Shown: positions 22,848 through 30,939, counted from the stretch's first letter. The stretch is DNA of 64,000 nt from Lysobacter terrestris (GCF_014489475.1 NZ_CP060820.1:2930001-2994000), one strand, 5' to 3'. Numbers and translations are program-made. Notes: generated from the sequence alone by a model not told the origin.

Positions 22848-25382
22848 ATGGAGCAGGCGGGAGCGTTCGGGCGCGTGCGCGGTTTGCGGATGCGCGCAGG
22901 GAAGTGGCTGGTGTGCGCGGTGCTCATGCTGGTGGCGATGGATGCATTCGGCATGCGCCGCATCAAGGAGGGAGAGGCACCGAAGCTTGCGCCGGATGAG
23001 GGCCTGGTCGTCATCTCCGTCGACACCAGTACGCCGATCGCCACCGTGCATGTCGGGCGCGTGGGCGGCGGCACTGCAACGGTGCTCAACTACCTCAAGA
23101 TCGGACGCAATCCCGCCCTCTTCGCCGCCAAGGCGGGCGAATACGAGTGGGCGCAGATGAAGCTCACCAACGGCTTCATGTACAGCCGCTTCCGGATCGG
23201 CAAGCCCGAGTTCCGCTTTACCGTCACGGCGGGAAAGATCGTGTATCCGGGCGATCTCGTGCTGCGCCCGTCGAGCTTGACCAACGCGTACATCCAGGTC
23301 CACAACCGCACCCTGCCGATCATGGACTGGCTCCAGGCGGAGCACGCGGCGCTTTATGCGCAGCTGCCCTTCGAATACACCGGCTACTACCCCGATCCGT
23401 TCCCGGCCCACTACCGAGCCGCCGTGGCGAAAAATTCGCGGCCCGGTGTCGACCTCAACGCCGGTCGCGAAGCGCCCAAGCCGCAGGATCTGCCCATTCC
23501 AGCGGACATGATGTGGAAGCCGAGCCGCATCGCTGCGGTCGCGCTCAATCCGGCCGGTGACCTTCTCGCCGAAACGGTGCGGGAAGAGAAGGGTTACTGG
23601 ACGCTCAACCTCATCGACCTGCGCGCCGGACGCTCGCAGCGGTTGTCGGCAGAGCGCTACCCACCCGATACCTTGCGCTGGAAGGGCGATCGCACCTTGA
23701 TCGCGGCCAGCGGCGGCTGGCACGGTTCGCATACCGTCTACGTCGTTGGCGATGCCAACCAGGACGGCAAGTACCGGATAAAGGAGCTGGCCCTGCTTGG
23801 CACCGGGCGCGTGGTCGACCTGCTCCCGTCATCGCCGGACGAAATCCTGTTCGAAGGCTACGACAGTGCCGGCAAGCTCGTGGTGCACCGCGTCCGGCTG
23901 GAGGGCGACAAGTCCATCCGTGGCTTCACCACGGCCAGGTCGCGAGATCGAGTCAACCAGGGCGCCACCAACGACCGGGCCTGGTACGCGGACGGCAACG
24001 GCCGCCTGCGCGCGGCGATCGTCGCCCGCGATGAAGCCACCGTGCTTGTCCATGCCGCCAACGGCAGTTTCCACGACGTCCTGAACAGTGATGAAGATTT
24101 CAGCTTCGATCCCGTCGGTTTGTCGTTCGATGGCAACACCATCTACGGCCTGACCGATGAGGATCGCGCGCAGCGTGACCTGGTCGCGCTGGATCCGGTC
24201 ACGCGCAAGATCACGCGCACGGGGTTCTCCAAGCCCGGCGTCGATATCGTCAGTGCCTCGTTCAATGAGCGCCGCGAACCGGTGGCCGCGCGCTATTACG
24301 AGGCCGGTAGACTTGTCACCGAATACTTCGATGACGCCAATCGCAAGATGCTGGCTTGGGTGCGCACGGCGTTTCCCGGGAAGGTCGTGACGGTACTCGA
24401 CCGGAGCACGGATAACGCGCAACTCATCCTCTGGGTCGATGGCAGCGATCATCCGCCGCAGGTCTACCACTTGGATGTCGCCAGCAAGAAAGCCTCGTTG
24501 ATCGACGAGATGGCGCCGTGGTTGTCGGACAAGGTGTTTGCGCCGGCATACGTCATCAACGCGAAGGGCAAGGACGGGCTGCCGATCGAGGCCTTCCTGA
24601 CGCTCCCCGCCGGCACGAGCAAGCGCCCGCTGGTCTTATTCCCGCACGGCGGGCCGGTGGGCGTGAGCGACAGCCTCAACTTCGATCGCGACGTGCAGTT
24701 CCTTGCCTCGCAGGGCTACGCCGTCCTGCAGGTGAACTTCCGTGGATCCGAAGGCTACGGCAAGGCGTTCCGCGAAGCCGGATACAACAACCACGGCCGC
24801 ATGATCGAGGACGACATCGATGCCGCGTTGCGCATTGCGCTCGCGACCTATCCTCTGGACGAATCCCGCATGTGCACCCTCGGCGCCAGCTACGGCGGTT
24901 ACTCGGCGCTGATTTCCGCGATCCGCTGGCCGGGGCGCTTCAAGTGCGCCGTCTCGATGTCCGGTGTCAGCGATCGTGCGCTGTTCTTCACCGCGAGCGA
25001 CAACGTGCGCTCGGAAAAGATGCGGCCTGAGCTGGAGCGACTGCTGGGCAATCCGCGCACCGACCTGGCGGCGATGCAGGCGGTCTCGCCCCTGTACCAC
25101 ACCGACCAGCTCACGCTGCCGGTGATGCTGGTTCATGGCCGCGAGGACGTGCGCGTCGACTTCGAACATACCCGTCGTCTTGTGCGCATGCTCAACCTGG
25201 AAAACCGCCAGCCAGTGCTGATGGCGATTCCGGACATGGAGCACGACCTGGGCACGGCCGAAGTTGCCAGCGTGGTATGGACCGGCATCGCCGGTTTCCT
25301 GCAGCTGCATCTCGGAGCGGCACCGGGCCCTGCAGCGGGCGCGCCCGCTGCGGCGTCGCAGATGCCGGACACCGCGAAGTAA
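22848..25382 (+). CDS. S9-family serine peptidase with an extra N-terminal domain
   Basis: An 844-residue protein with an export signal or membrane anchor (MRAGKWLVCAVLMLVAMDAFG after a short basic leader). Residues about 45-170 form a small beta domain (LVVISVDTSTPIATVHVG, AGEYEWAQMKL, FTVTAGKIVYPGDLVL) resembling DUF2846-like envelope modules and not usual in S9 enzymes. A beta-propeller-like middle follows. The C-terminal alpha/beta-hydrolase domain has the S9 triad: Ser681 in GASYGGYSA, Asp in HGREDVRVDF and His in PDMEHDLG. It probably acts as an oligo- or dipeptidyl peptidase in the periplasm. A GGAGTGG ribosome site lies upstream of the ATG. Confidence 0.88.
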   Translation: MEQAGAFGRVRGLRMRAGKWLVCAVLMLVAMDAFGMRRIKEGEAPKLAPDEGLVVISVDTSTPIATVHVGRVGGGTATVLNYLKIGRNPALFAAKAGEYEWAQMKLTNGFMYSRFRIGKPEFRFTVTAGKIVYPGDLVLRPSSLTNAYIQVHNRTLPIMDWLQAEHAALYAQLPFEYTGYYPDPFPAHYRAAVAKNSRPGVDLNAGREAPKPQDLPIPADMMWKPSRIAAVALNPAGDLLAETVREEKGYWTLNLIDLRAGRSQRLSAERYPPDTLRWKGDRTLIAASGGWHGSHTVYVVGDANQDGKYRIKELALLGTGRVVDLLPSSPDEILFEGYDSAGKLVVHRVRLEGDKSIRGFTTARSRDRVNQGATNDRAWYADGNGRLRAAIVARDEATVLVHAANGSFHDVLNSDEDFSFDPVGLSFDGNTIYGLTDEDRAQRDLVALDPVTRKITRTGFSKPGVDIVSASFNERREPVAARYYEAGRLVTEYFDDANRKMLAWVRTAFPGKVVTVLDRSTDNAQLILWVDGSDHPPQVYHLDVASKKASLIDEMAPWLSDKVFAPAYVINAKGKDGLPIEAFLTLPAGTSKRPLVLFPHGGPVGVSDSLNFDRDVQFLASQGYAVLQVNFRGSEGYGKAFREAGYNNHGRMIEDDIDAALRIALATYPLDESRMCTLGASYGGYSALISAIRWPGRFKCAVSMSGVSDRALFFTASDNVRSEKMRPELERLLGNPRTDLAAMQAVSPLYHTDQLTLPVMLVHGREDVRVDFEHTRRLVRMLNLENRQPVLMAIPDMEHDLGTAEVASVVWTGIAGFLQLHLGAAPGPAAGAPAAASQMPDTAK

Positions 25383-25456
25383 TGCCTCGAGCGGCCGCGG
25401 GACCCCGGCCATCAATCTGTGCGCGGGCGTTCCCCGGTCCGCCCGCGCCGCGAAAC

Positions 25457-25735
25457 TCAGGTCACGTGCAGCGGAATCAGCGACGCACGCAACTTGCATT
25501 CCTCCAGCAGCAGGCGCAGGCGGCGTTCCACCTGCGGCAGGTTTTCCAGCCGTTGCGAGGCGTAGAGGGAGTAGGTCGGCCGGTCGGGCGATGCGCCGCG
25601 GGCGCGGCCCACGCTAACGTGCGGGGTCTCGCATGCGCGTGCCCACAGCGCGTGCAGTTGCGCGGGGCCGATGCTCTGGTGCGTGCTCAGGGTGAAGCGG
25701 AAGATCGCGATCTGGTCCTTCACGTCGTGCCTCAT
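25457..25735 (-). CDS. Conserved hypothetical protein
   Basis: A 92-residue soluble protein (DQIAIFRFTLSTHQSIGPAQ, PTYSLYASQRLENLPQVERR, LRLLLEECKLRASLIPLHV). It is basic, with one beta strand and two helices visible and no signal or known domain. Its ATG overlaps the stop of the preceding gene (ATGA), so it is the last gene of a four-gene unit with a methyltransferase, a YkgJ-like protein and another small protein. Confidence 0.7.
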   Translation of the reverse strand: MRHDVKDQIAIFRFTLSTHQSIGPAQLHALWARACETPHVSVGRARGASPDRPTYSLYASQRLENLPQVERRLRLLLEECKLRASLIPLHVT

Positions 25736-25935
25736 CGCGTAGGCGCCGGTTTGGTGCGCGGGACGGCGGTTTCGTCGAGCTTCTTCAGGACCCGGGTGAC
25801 GCCCAGCACTTCGATGCGGCCGCCGGTGGACTGGAACGCGCGCAGGTGGTCGGCGATGCGTTCGCTGGTGAGCACGCGGGGATCGGGCGCCTTGTGCTGG
25901 AAGCCCCGCTCGGTCTTGGTCGGTGTGCGTGCCAT
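25732..25935 (-). CDS. Small basic conserved protein
   Basis: A 67-residue protein beginning MARTPTKTERGFQHKAPDP, then SERIADHLRAFQSTGGRIEVLG, VTRVLKKL and a Lys/Pro/Thr tail. The start follows GAGGAAAAG. The central strand-helix-strand resembles short conserved proteobacterial hypotheticals with the GGxIEVLGxT pattern. Function is unknown. It overlaps the next gene by four bases and lies 10 bases after the YkgJ-like gene. Confidence 0.75.
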   Translation of the reverse strand: MARTPTKTERGFQHKAPDPRVLTSERIADHLRAFQSTGGRIEVLGVTRVLKKLDETAVPRTKPAPTR

Positions 25936-25945
25936 CGGCTTTTCC

Positions 25946-26251
25946 TCAGCTGAGTGTGATCGGGATGTCGCGTGCGTGGTCCGCGTAATCGGCGCGCACC
26001 TCGCGGCAGTACGGGCCGGCCATGGCGAACTTGCGGCAGATGACGGGGCGCGTGGCATAGATCGAGCAGCACATCCGCGCGCCGTCCAGCGCGACGCACC
26101 AGCCGTCTTCGCCATGCGCCATCACCAGCAGGCCGGCCGGCGTGCGCGCGGTGAGGTGCGCGGCGACGTTGTCTTCGGGCATGAGCACCACGGTCAGGCG
26201 GCAGCAGACCGCATCGCAGGCGTCGCAGCGGGGGCGGGTGGCCGCGCTCAT
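25946..26251 (-). CDS. YkgJ-family cysteine-cluster protein
   Basis: A 101-residue metal-binding protein. The cysteine pattern is the family's: RCDACDAVCCRL at the N-terminus, WCVALDGARMCCSIYATRPVICRKF in the middle and PYCREV near the end. The clusters probably hold zinc or iron-sulfur. The start ATG overlaps the methyltransferase stop by four bases (ATGA), so the genes are translationally coupled. The physiological role of the family is unknown. Confidence 0.88.
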   Translation of the reverse strand: MSAATRPRCDACDAVCCRLTVVLMPEDNVAAHLTARTPAGLLVMAHGEDGWCVALDGARMCCSIYATRPVICRKFAMAGPYCREVRADYADHARDIPITLS

Positions 26252-26922
26252 TGCGCCAGCCTGCGCGCAGTGCCGCGTCCGTAGCGGAGCACGGCGCCGC
26301 GGTACGGGGCGCTGTCGCCGTCGTCGACCGGGCAATTGATCGATTCGACTGCGTATTCCTGCGCCTCCATCAGCCGGCTGAAGCGCGCGGCCTGGCCGCG
26401 GCCCGGGTCGGTCACCCAGACCTGCGCATCGTCATGGGCGTGGCGGGCGATGACGTCGTTGACCAGTTCGGCGCTGCCGCGCTGGTAGAGGACATCGCTG
26501 GCGATGATCACGTCGAAGCGGCCCAGGGTGGGCAACGGCACGTCCCAGCGCAGTTGGCGATAGTGCAGCGCGGGCAGCGCATTGAGCGCGGCGTTGTAGG
26601 CGAGGAAGGGTTCGGCGAGCGGGTGGACGTCGCTGGCCACGATATCGGCTTCCTGCTGCTGCAGGACCAGGCTTGCCAGGCCGATGCCGCATCCCAGTTC
26701 CAGGATGCGTTCGCCGTTGAAGGTGGCGCGGTGCATGGCGTGCGCGAGCACCAGTCCGGCGGGCCACACCTGCCCGAACAGGCTCCATTGCGCCGAGGAA
26801 ATGCCCAGGCGCTCGCCGTGCCCGTCCGGGTCGGCGAATTGCTGCAGGTCGCTGAGCACACGCAGGCGCCAGGGGTGGCCGCCGATGGTCAGGTCTAGCT
26901 TGCGGGTGGAATAGCCTGGCAA
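26248..26922 (-). CDS. Class I SAM-dependent methyltransferase
   Basis: A 224-residue protein of the METTL21/nicotinamide N-methyltransferase-like group. GERILELGCGIGLASLVL is the SAM-binding glycine loop, ADIVASDVHP the acidic end of strand 2, and FDVIIASDVLYQ the post-I motif with the D-V-L-Y signature typical of protein-lysine methyltransferases of this group. The target is unknown. Translation probably begins at TTG (reads MPGYSTRKLDL) with GGGAGC five bases before it; no better start exists. It is the first gene of the four-gene unit. Confidence 0.87.
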   Translation of the reverse strand: MPGYSTRKLDLTIGGHPWRLRVLSDLQQFADPDGHGERLGISSAQWSLFGQVWPAGLVLAHAMHRATFNGERILELGCGIGLASLVLQQQEADIVASDVHPLAEPFLAYNAALNALPALHYRQLRWDVPLPTLGRFDVIIASDVLYQRGSAELVNDVIARHAHDDAQVWVTDPGRGQAARFSRLMEAQEYAVESINCPVDDGDSAPYRGAVLRYGRGTARRLAQ

Positions 26923-27106
26923 CGGCGCTCCCGGGGGGCGACACCCTGAACAAGGGTGGTGGCGCGTGGAGGGAGCGAAGCCGGCGACGAAGTCGGGGGA
27001 GACGCGCGAATGAAGCGCTGTAGCCCGACCAGCCTACACGAGTCGGGGCTGTGGAAATGAACGGGGCGCAGTCGCGCCGGGTCGGCGGCGACTGGCGTCG
27101 TCGAGG

Positions 27107-27277
27107 TCAGTGCCCGGACGGCGTCCGCGGCGTGGGCGAGGGCTCGGGCGCGGTCGCCGCCTTCGCGGATTCGCGCGCTTCCTTCTTGCGGGCCTGCTTC
27201 TCGTCCTGTTGCTTCTTCTTGGCGAGTTCGCGCTGACGCTTTTCGAAGGAATAGTTGGGCTTGGCCAAGGCGGGCAT
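27107..27277 (-). CDS. Small lysine-rich conserved protein
   Basis: A 56-residue protein beginning MPALAKPNYSFEKRQRELAK, followed by a long Lys/Glu/Gln-rich helix and a Pro/Thr tail. The PxLxKPNYxFEKRQRELAKK start is a pattern I recognise from many beta- and gammaproteobacterial hypotheticals. It is probably an extended charged helix; nucleic-acid or ribosome binding is possible but unproven. A bidirectional terminator separates it from the even shorter lysine-rich gene upstream. Confidence 0.75.
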   Translation of the reverse strand: MPALAKPNYSFEKRQRELAKKKQQDEKQARKKEARESAKAATAPEPSPTPRTPSGH

Positions 27278-27391
27278 CTCGTAATGGGAGGCCCAGTGTA
27301 GGCCATGACGCGTACGCGGGCGGGCGGAGCGGGCGTTGGCGCCGGCGAGCGCGTGAGTAGCAGGGGCGATCGGGCCCGGCGCACGGGCAGG

Positions 27392-27418
27392 AAAAAGGCC
27401 CGGATTCCGGGCCTTTTT
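27392..27418. terminator. Bidirectional terminator between two small lysine-rich genes
   Basis: The stem AAAAAGGCCCGG / CCGGGCCTTTTT has an ATT loop. The A and T tracts allow it to work on both strands. In context it ends the minus-strand 38-residue gene. Confidence 0.87.
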
Positions 27419-27455
27419 CATTTGACCCAGGGTTTACTGACCCAGGCGGCAGGCC

Positions 27456-27572
27456 TCAAACCGGCGCAAAACCCTTCGTCGCCTTCTTGTCGCGCTTCTC
27501 GGCCTTCTTTTCCTTCTGCGTCTTGGCCGGTTTCTTCTTCTGTTCCTTCTTCTGGTTCAAGCCCTTGCTCAT
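27456..27572 (-). CDS. Very small lysine-rich protein (38 residues)
   Basis: A short frame encoding MSKGLNQKKEQKKKPAK, then a KEKKAEKRDKKATKG-type tail ending FAPV. It is preceded by an excellent ribosome site (AGAGGAG, about 5 bases before ATG) and followed by a terminator. Composition is over 40% Lys. Similar KG-x-KK-KKKPAKT proteins are common in Xanthomonadaceae and Pseudomonas. It is easily missed because of its length. Confidence 0.75.
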   Translation of the reverse strand: MSKGLNQKKEQKKKPAKTQKEKKAEKRDKKATKGFAPV

Positions 27573-27668
27573 GTGCTTCTCCTCTGCGCGTACAGCGATG
27601 GACTGCAGTCGCAGTCGGTTGCTGGAGTATGCGCCTGCCGGGACCGCAGGGCAGCGGTCTGCAGCTAC

Positions 27669-27693
27669 GCAAGCGGCGGGCCGGAGCCCGCCC
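27669..27693. repeat. Family-A palindrome, degenerate copy
   Basis: AAGCGGCGGGCCGGAGCCCG followed by CCCTGCGC. The arms are kept but the loop has changed. Confidence 0.5.
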
Positions 27694-27816
27694 TGCGCTC
27701 GCTTCGATGGGGCGCACGGTGGGGCACGGTGTAGTGCCGCATCGCCATGCGGTCGGTTTTGCCGACCCGGTGGCCTAAGCTATTGGCGAGGCCAATCCGG
27801 CAGCAGTCAGCGCCCC

Positions 27817-28287
27817 ATGATCAACAACGACGTCCTCCGCAGCATCCGTTACATGCTCGATCTCAGCGACATCAAGGTCGTCGAGATCGCGAAACTGGTC
27901 GATCCGGCCTTTCCGCTCGAGAAGGCGGACGTGCAGGCGTTCCTGCGCAAGGACGACGATCCCGACTTCGCCGAGTGCGGCGACGGCGTGCTCGCGCATT
28001 TCCTCGATGGCCTGGTGATCCATTGCCGCGGCCGCAACGACGCCCTGCCGCCGCGACCGGTGGAACGGCGCGTCACCAACAACGTGGTGTTGAAGAAACT
28101 GCGGGTCGCGTTCGAGCTGAAGGACGTCGACATGCATGAGGTCTTCGCGTCCGCGGGGTTCCCGATCTCCAAGCCGGAGCTGACCGCGCTGTTCCGCCAG
28201 CCCGGACACACCAACTACCGTGCCTGCGGCGACCAGTTGCTGCGCAATTTCCTGAAGGGGCTGACGCTGCGCGTGCGCGGCGCCTGA
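27817..28287 (+). CDS. yehS: DUF1456 family protein (YehS-like)
   Basis: A 156-residue protein made of two tandem DUF1456 modules, each starting with N-N-x-V/D-x-L-x-x-I/L-R. The first is MINNDVLRSIRYMLDLSD ... ECGDGVLAHFLDGLVIHCRG and the second is VTNNVVLKKLRVAFELKD ... ACGDQLLRNFLKGLTLRVRG. The length and duplication match E. coli YehS. The biochemical role is unknown. The ATG is chosen by the N-terminal MINND start usual for the family; no strong ribosome site is seen. Confidence 0.92.
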   Translation: MINNDVLRSIRYMLDLSDIKVVEIAKLVDPAFPLEKADVQAFLRKDDDPDFAECGDGVLAHFLDGLVIHCRGRNDALPPRPVERRVTNNVVLKKLRVAFELKDVDMHEVFASAGFPISKPELTALFRQPGHTNYRACGDQLLRNFLKGLTLRVRGA

Positions 28288-28294
28288 CGCCGCG

Positions 28295-29017
28295 TCAGAA
28301 CCGTTCGCCCACCGGCAGGTAGCGCCATTCGCCCACCGGCAGTTTGGCCATGGCGATCCTGCCGATGCGCAGGCGCCGGATCGCCACCACCTGCAGGTTC
28401 ACCTGCGCGCACATGTCGCGCAGTTGCCCCGGCTGCACGTCCTTGATCGCGAAGCGCAAGCGGAATTCGTTCTGCCAGCTCACCTTGCACGGCGGCAGCT
28501 CGCGCCCACGGTAACGCAGGCCATGGGCAAGCCGACGCAGCCCGTACGGCGCGATCTCGCCGGCCACTTCGACGACGAATTCCTGCTCGATCTGCGCGAT
28601 GTCCTCGGTCAGCCGGCGCCACACGCGACCGTCCTGGGTCAGCACCATCAGGCCGCTGGCGTCGGCATCCAGCGGCACCAGTGGCGTCAGCCGGGTGAAG
28701 TGGCGCTGCAGCAGGCGCACGCCGCTGGGATCTTCAGCCCAACGCGTGGCCGGCGTGACCAGCGCCGCGGCGGGCTTGCGGCCTGCGATCGCGTCGAAGC
28801 CGGCCGGCTTGTGCAGCAGCACGGTGGCCGGTTCGGGCGCTTCCAGCACCGCGTCGGGATCGAGTTCGACGCGTTCGTCCGACACCGGGTGCTGCGGCGC
28901 CTCGACGATCACGCCGTCCACCGACACCCAGCCGTTCTCGATGTAGCGCTCGGCGTCGGCGCGCGAACAACCCGCCAGTTCGGCCACGCGTTTGGAAAGG
29001 CGGATGGGGTCGGGCAT
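28295..29017 (-). CDS. RNA pseudouridine synthase, RsuA/RluF-like
   Basis: A 240-residue enzyme that would isomerise a uridine in rRNA or tRNA. The N-terminal S4 domain reads IRLSKRVAELAGCSRADAERYIENG, with WVSVDGVIV. The catalytic domain has LHKPAG, and PLDADASGLMVLTQDG carries the catalytic Asp where most relatives have GRLDxxTEGL; the usual Arg before Leu-Asp is Pro here. Later QEFVVEV and the C-terminal RRLRIGRIAMAKLPVGEWR fit the RsuA/RluB/E/F subfamily. It converges with the DUF1456 gene, 7 bases apart. The exact target nucleotide cannot be assigned. Confidence 0.87.
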   Translation of the reverse strand: MPDPIRLSKRVAELAGCSRADAERYIENGWVSVDGVIVEAPQHPVSDERVELDPDAVLEAPEPATVLLHKPAGFDAIAGRKPAAALVTPATRWAEDPSGVRLLQRHFTRLTPLVPLDADASGLMVLTQDGRVWRRLTEDIAQIEQEFVVEVAGEIAPYGLRRLAHGLRYRGRELPPCKVSWQNEFRLRFAIKDVQPGQLRDMCAQVNLQVVAIRRLRIGRIAMAKLPVGEWRYLPVGERF

Positions 29018-29082
29018 GGGGTGTCTCGGTGGGGGCGCTACTTTGCCACGGCAGGGCCCACGAGTCAGAACAATCCAGCGCC

Positions 29083-29111
29083 GTAGCCCGGGTAAGCGCA
29101 GCGCACCCGGG
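29083..29111. repeat. Family-B intergenic palindrome, copy 2
   Basis: GTAGCCCGGGTAAGCGCAGC followed by GCACCCGGG. It is the reverse orientation of the copy at 15602, with one changed base in the loop. Confidence 0.75.
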
Positions 29112-29189
29112 ACGTTGAGTTCCCTACGTCCGAATCGGAATGTCAGCGACGTCGCCCATAAGGGCAGCGTACCCGGGGCATGGCGACTT

Positions 29190-29223
29190 CCCGGGTGCGG
29201 CCTTCGGCCTTACCCGGGCTACG
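29190..29223. repeat. Family-B intergenic palindrome, copy 3
   Basis: CCCGGGTGCGGCCTTCGGCC followed by TTACCCGGGCTACG. The outer arms are as in the other copies, but the inner loop palindrome is longer (GGCCTTCGGCC). It lies about 80 bases from copy 2 and in the opposite orientation. Confidence 0.72.
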
Positions 29224-29238
29224 CTTCTTCTTGGAGCC

Positions 29239-29718
29239 TCAGCCCTTCCGTGCCGCTTCGATCGCGGCGACGTCGATCTTGCGCATCTGCATCATCGCGT
29301 CGAACGCACGCTTGGCCGCTGCGCGATCGGGGTCGTGGAACGCTTCGGTCAACGCACGCGGGGTGATCTGCCACGACAGGCCCCACTTGTCCTTGCACCA
29401 GCCGCATTCGCTTTCCTGGCCGCCGTTGCCGACGATCGCGTTCCACAGGCGGTCCGTCTCGGCCTGGTCGTCGGTGGCCACCTGGAACGAGAACGCCTCG
29501 CTGTGCTTGAACGCGGGGCCGCCGTTCAATCCCAGGCACGGGATGCCCAGCACGGTGAACTCGACGGTGAGGACGTCACCTTCCTTGCCCGACGGAAAGT
29601 CGCCGGGCGCGCGATGGACCGCGCCCAACGCGCTGTCGGGGAAGGTCTTGGCATAGAACGTCGCGGCATCGAGCGCGGTGCCGTCGTACCACAGGCAGAT
29701 CGTGTTCTTGCTGATCAT
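29239..29718 (-). CDS. VOC-family protein (PhnB / YjdN-like)
   Basis: A 159-residue protein of the glyoxalase/VOC superfamily. The start ISKNTICLWYDGTALDAATFYAKTFPDS, the middle FTVLGIPCLGLNGGPAFKHSEAFSF and the tail GWCKDKWGLSWQITP are typical of the PhnB-like branch once called 3-demethylubiquinone methyltransferase. The C-terminal RAFDAMMQMRKIDVAAIEAA is also characteristic. The metal-binding residues of true glyoxalases are not obvious, and no specific reaction can be assigned. Confidence 0.9.
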   Translation of the reverse strand: MISKNTICLWYDGTALDAATFYAKTFPDSALGAVHRAPGDFPSGKEGDVLTVEFTVLGIPCLGLNGGPAFKHSEAFSFQVATDDQAETDRLWNAIVGNGGQESECGWCKDKWGLSWQITPRALTEAFHDPDRAAAKRAFDAMMQMRKIDVAAIEAARKG

Positions 29719-29788
29719 CGGAAAGCTCCTGGACGTGGTGCATGCAGCGGATTGGCGATCTGCATAGCACGGAGGATGTGCAGCGGGT

Positions 29789-29817
29789 GTAAGGCGGGCT
29801 TGAGCCCGCCCTACGCG
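29789..29817. repeat. Family-A intergenic palindrome, copy 5
   Basis: GTAAGGCGGGCTTGAGCCCG followed by CCCTACGCG, the best-preserved copy of the family. It lies between the GpsA-like gene stop and the VOC gene. Confidence 0.78.
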
Positions 29818-29829
29818 CCACGGGCGGCG

Positions 29830-30765
29830 TCATTCGTGTTGCGCGAAGCGGCGATCGAGGTACGCGTGCAGCTGCGATTGCAGGCTCGCGGGATCGTCGA
29901 AGAAGCGGCACACGAGTGCGAACAGTCCGAACCGCTCCCAAGCGAACGGCCGATGCGCGCGCACCATCGCCAGGGTGTGCAGGCCTTCGGTGCGGATGTT
30001 GACGCCCGAGGCGGCGAGCTCGGCGTTGCGGCCGCTCGCCAGGTAGGCGCCGATGCGACGGTGGTGCGAAGACGCGCCGGTGGCGGACGTCACCAGGTCG
30101 CCGAGGCCGGCGAAGCTCTGCGCGGTTTCCGCGTCTCCACCCATGGCCCGGATGATGCCGGCGAACTCGCGCACCGCTTCGGTGGTCAGGAAGCCGCGCA
30201 TGTTGTCGCCCAGTTCCAGCGCATCGACCGCGCCGATCAATGGGACGTAGACGTTCTTCAGGACGGCGGCCCACGCGGCACCGTGGACATCGTCGCTGTG
30301 ATCGCAATGCAGCGGCGTTTCCGCGAACAGTGCAGCGAGCGGCGTGCGCGCGTGTGTTCGCGTGCTCGCAGCCACGGCGAATCCCGCGCGACCGGCCTGG
30401 AGTTCGCGCGCCAGCATCGGGCCGTACAGCAAGGCCCAGCCCAGGCGCGTGCCGAAATGCCATTCGAAGACCTGTGCCGCCGTCCGCCCCTGCGCGTCCA
30501 GGCCCTTGGCAATGGACAGGCAGAAACTGTCGCCGTCCAGCACGGTCGCCAGGCGGCCGGCGAGTTCGTCGTGGGGCAGGGTAGGCAGGGCGAAGAGCAC
30601 CACCTCGCGCCCTGCTGCCGCCGCCTCCAGCGGCTCGGTTTCCACGCCGGTCTGCAGGTCGCGGTCCCAGATGGCGATGTCGTGCCGCGGGCGCAGCAGT
30701 GCCTCGAAGGCGCGCCCCATCGCACCGTGGCCCAGGATCAGCACGCGCTTGGTCTTGCCTGTCAT
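29830..30765 (-). CDS. NAD(P)H-dependent glycerol-3-phosphate dehydrogenase-like protein
   Basis: A 311-residue enzyme. The Rossmann start is KRVLILGHGAMGRAFEALL (G-x-G-x-M-G, where GpsA usually has GAGAWG). Conserved GpsA features follow: LSIAKGLD, YGPMLARELQAG, and the catalytic region LKNVYVPLIGAVDALELGDNMRGFLTTEAVREFAGI with the active Lys, then AGLGDLVTSATGASSHHRRIG. It is somewhat shorter than E. coli GpsA and divergent in the NAD loop. It may be a paralogue and not the main lipid-synthesis enzyme, so no gene symbol is given. Upstream sequence is non-coding. Confidence 0.82.
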   Translation of the reverse strand: MTGKTKRVLILGHGAMGRAFEALLRPRHDIAIWDRDLQTGVETEPLEAAAAGREVVLFALPTLPHDELAGRLATVLDGDSFCLSIAKGLDAQGRTAAQVFEWHFGTRLGWALLYGPMLARELQAGRAGFAVAASTRTHARTPLAALFAETPLHCDHSDDVHGAAWAAVLKNVYVPLIGAVDALELGDNMRGFLTTEAVREFAGIIRAMGGDAETAQSFAGLGDLVTSATGASSHHRRIGAYLASGRNAELAASGVNIRTEGLHTLAMVRAHRPFAWERFGLFALVCRFFDDPASLQSQLHAYLDRRFAQHE

Positions 30766-30939
30766 GGTCAGGCTCCGCGGGTTCCCGGTTGCCAGCATAG
30801 ACCGTGCGGGGGCGGCCCCAGCAACACGACGCCTCGCGCGCGCGTGCATCCGCGCATGCCGCCGCAGGCAGGACTTCTGGGACGGGTCCGGAAAAACCCC
30901 GGGGCTATAGTGGCCGCACCTTCCAGCAGGGACGTTGCC

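Noticed and set aside
21231-23732. Minus-strand open frame of about 830 codons across the S8 and S9 peptidase genes
   Set aside because: It spans two real genes and an intergenic terminator, and has low-complexity Gly/Val/Arg translation, typical for GC-rich antisense frames.
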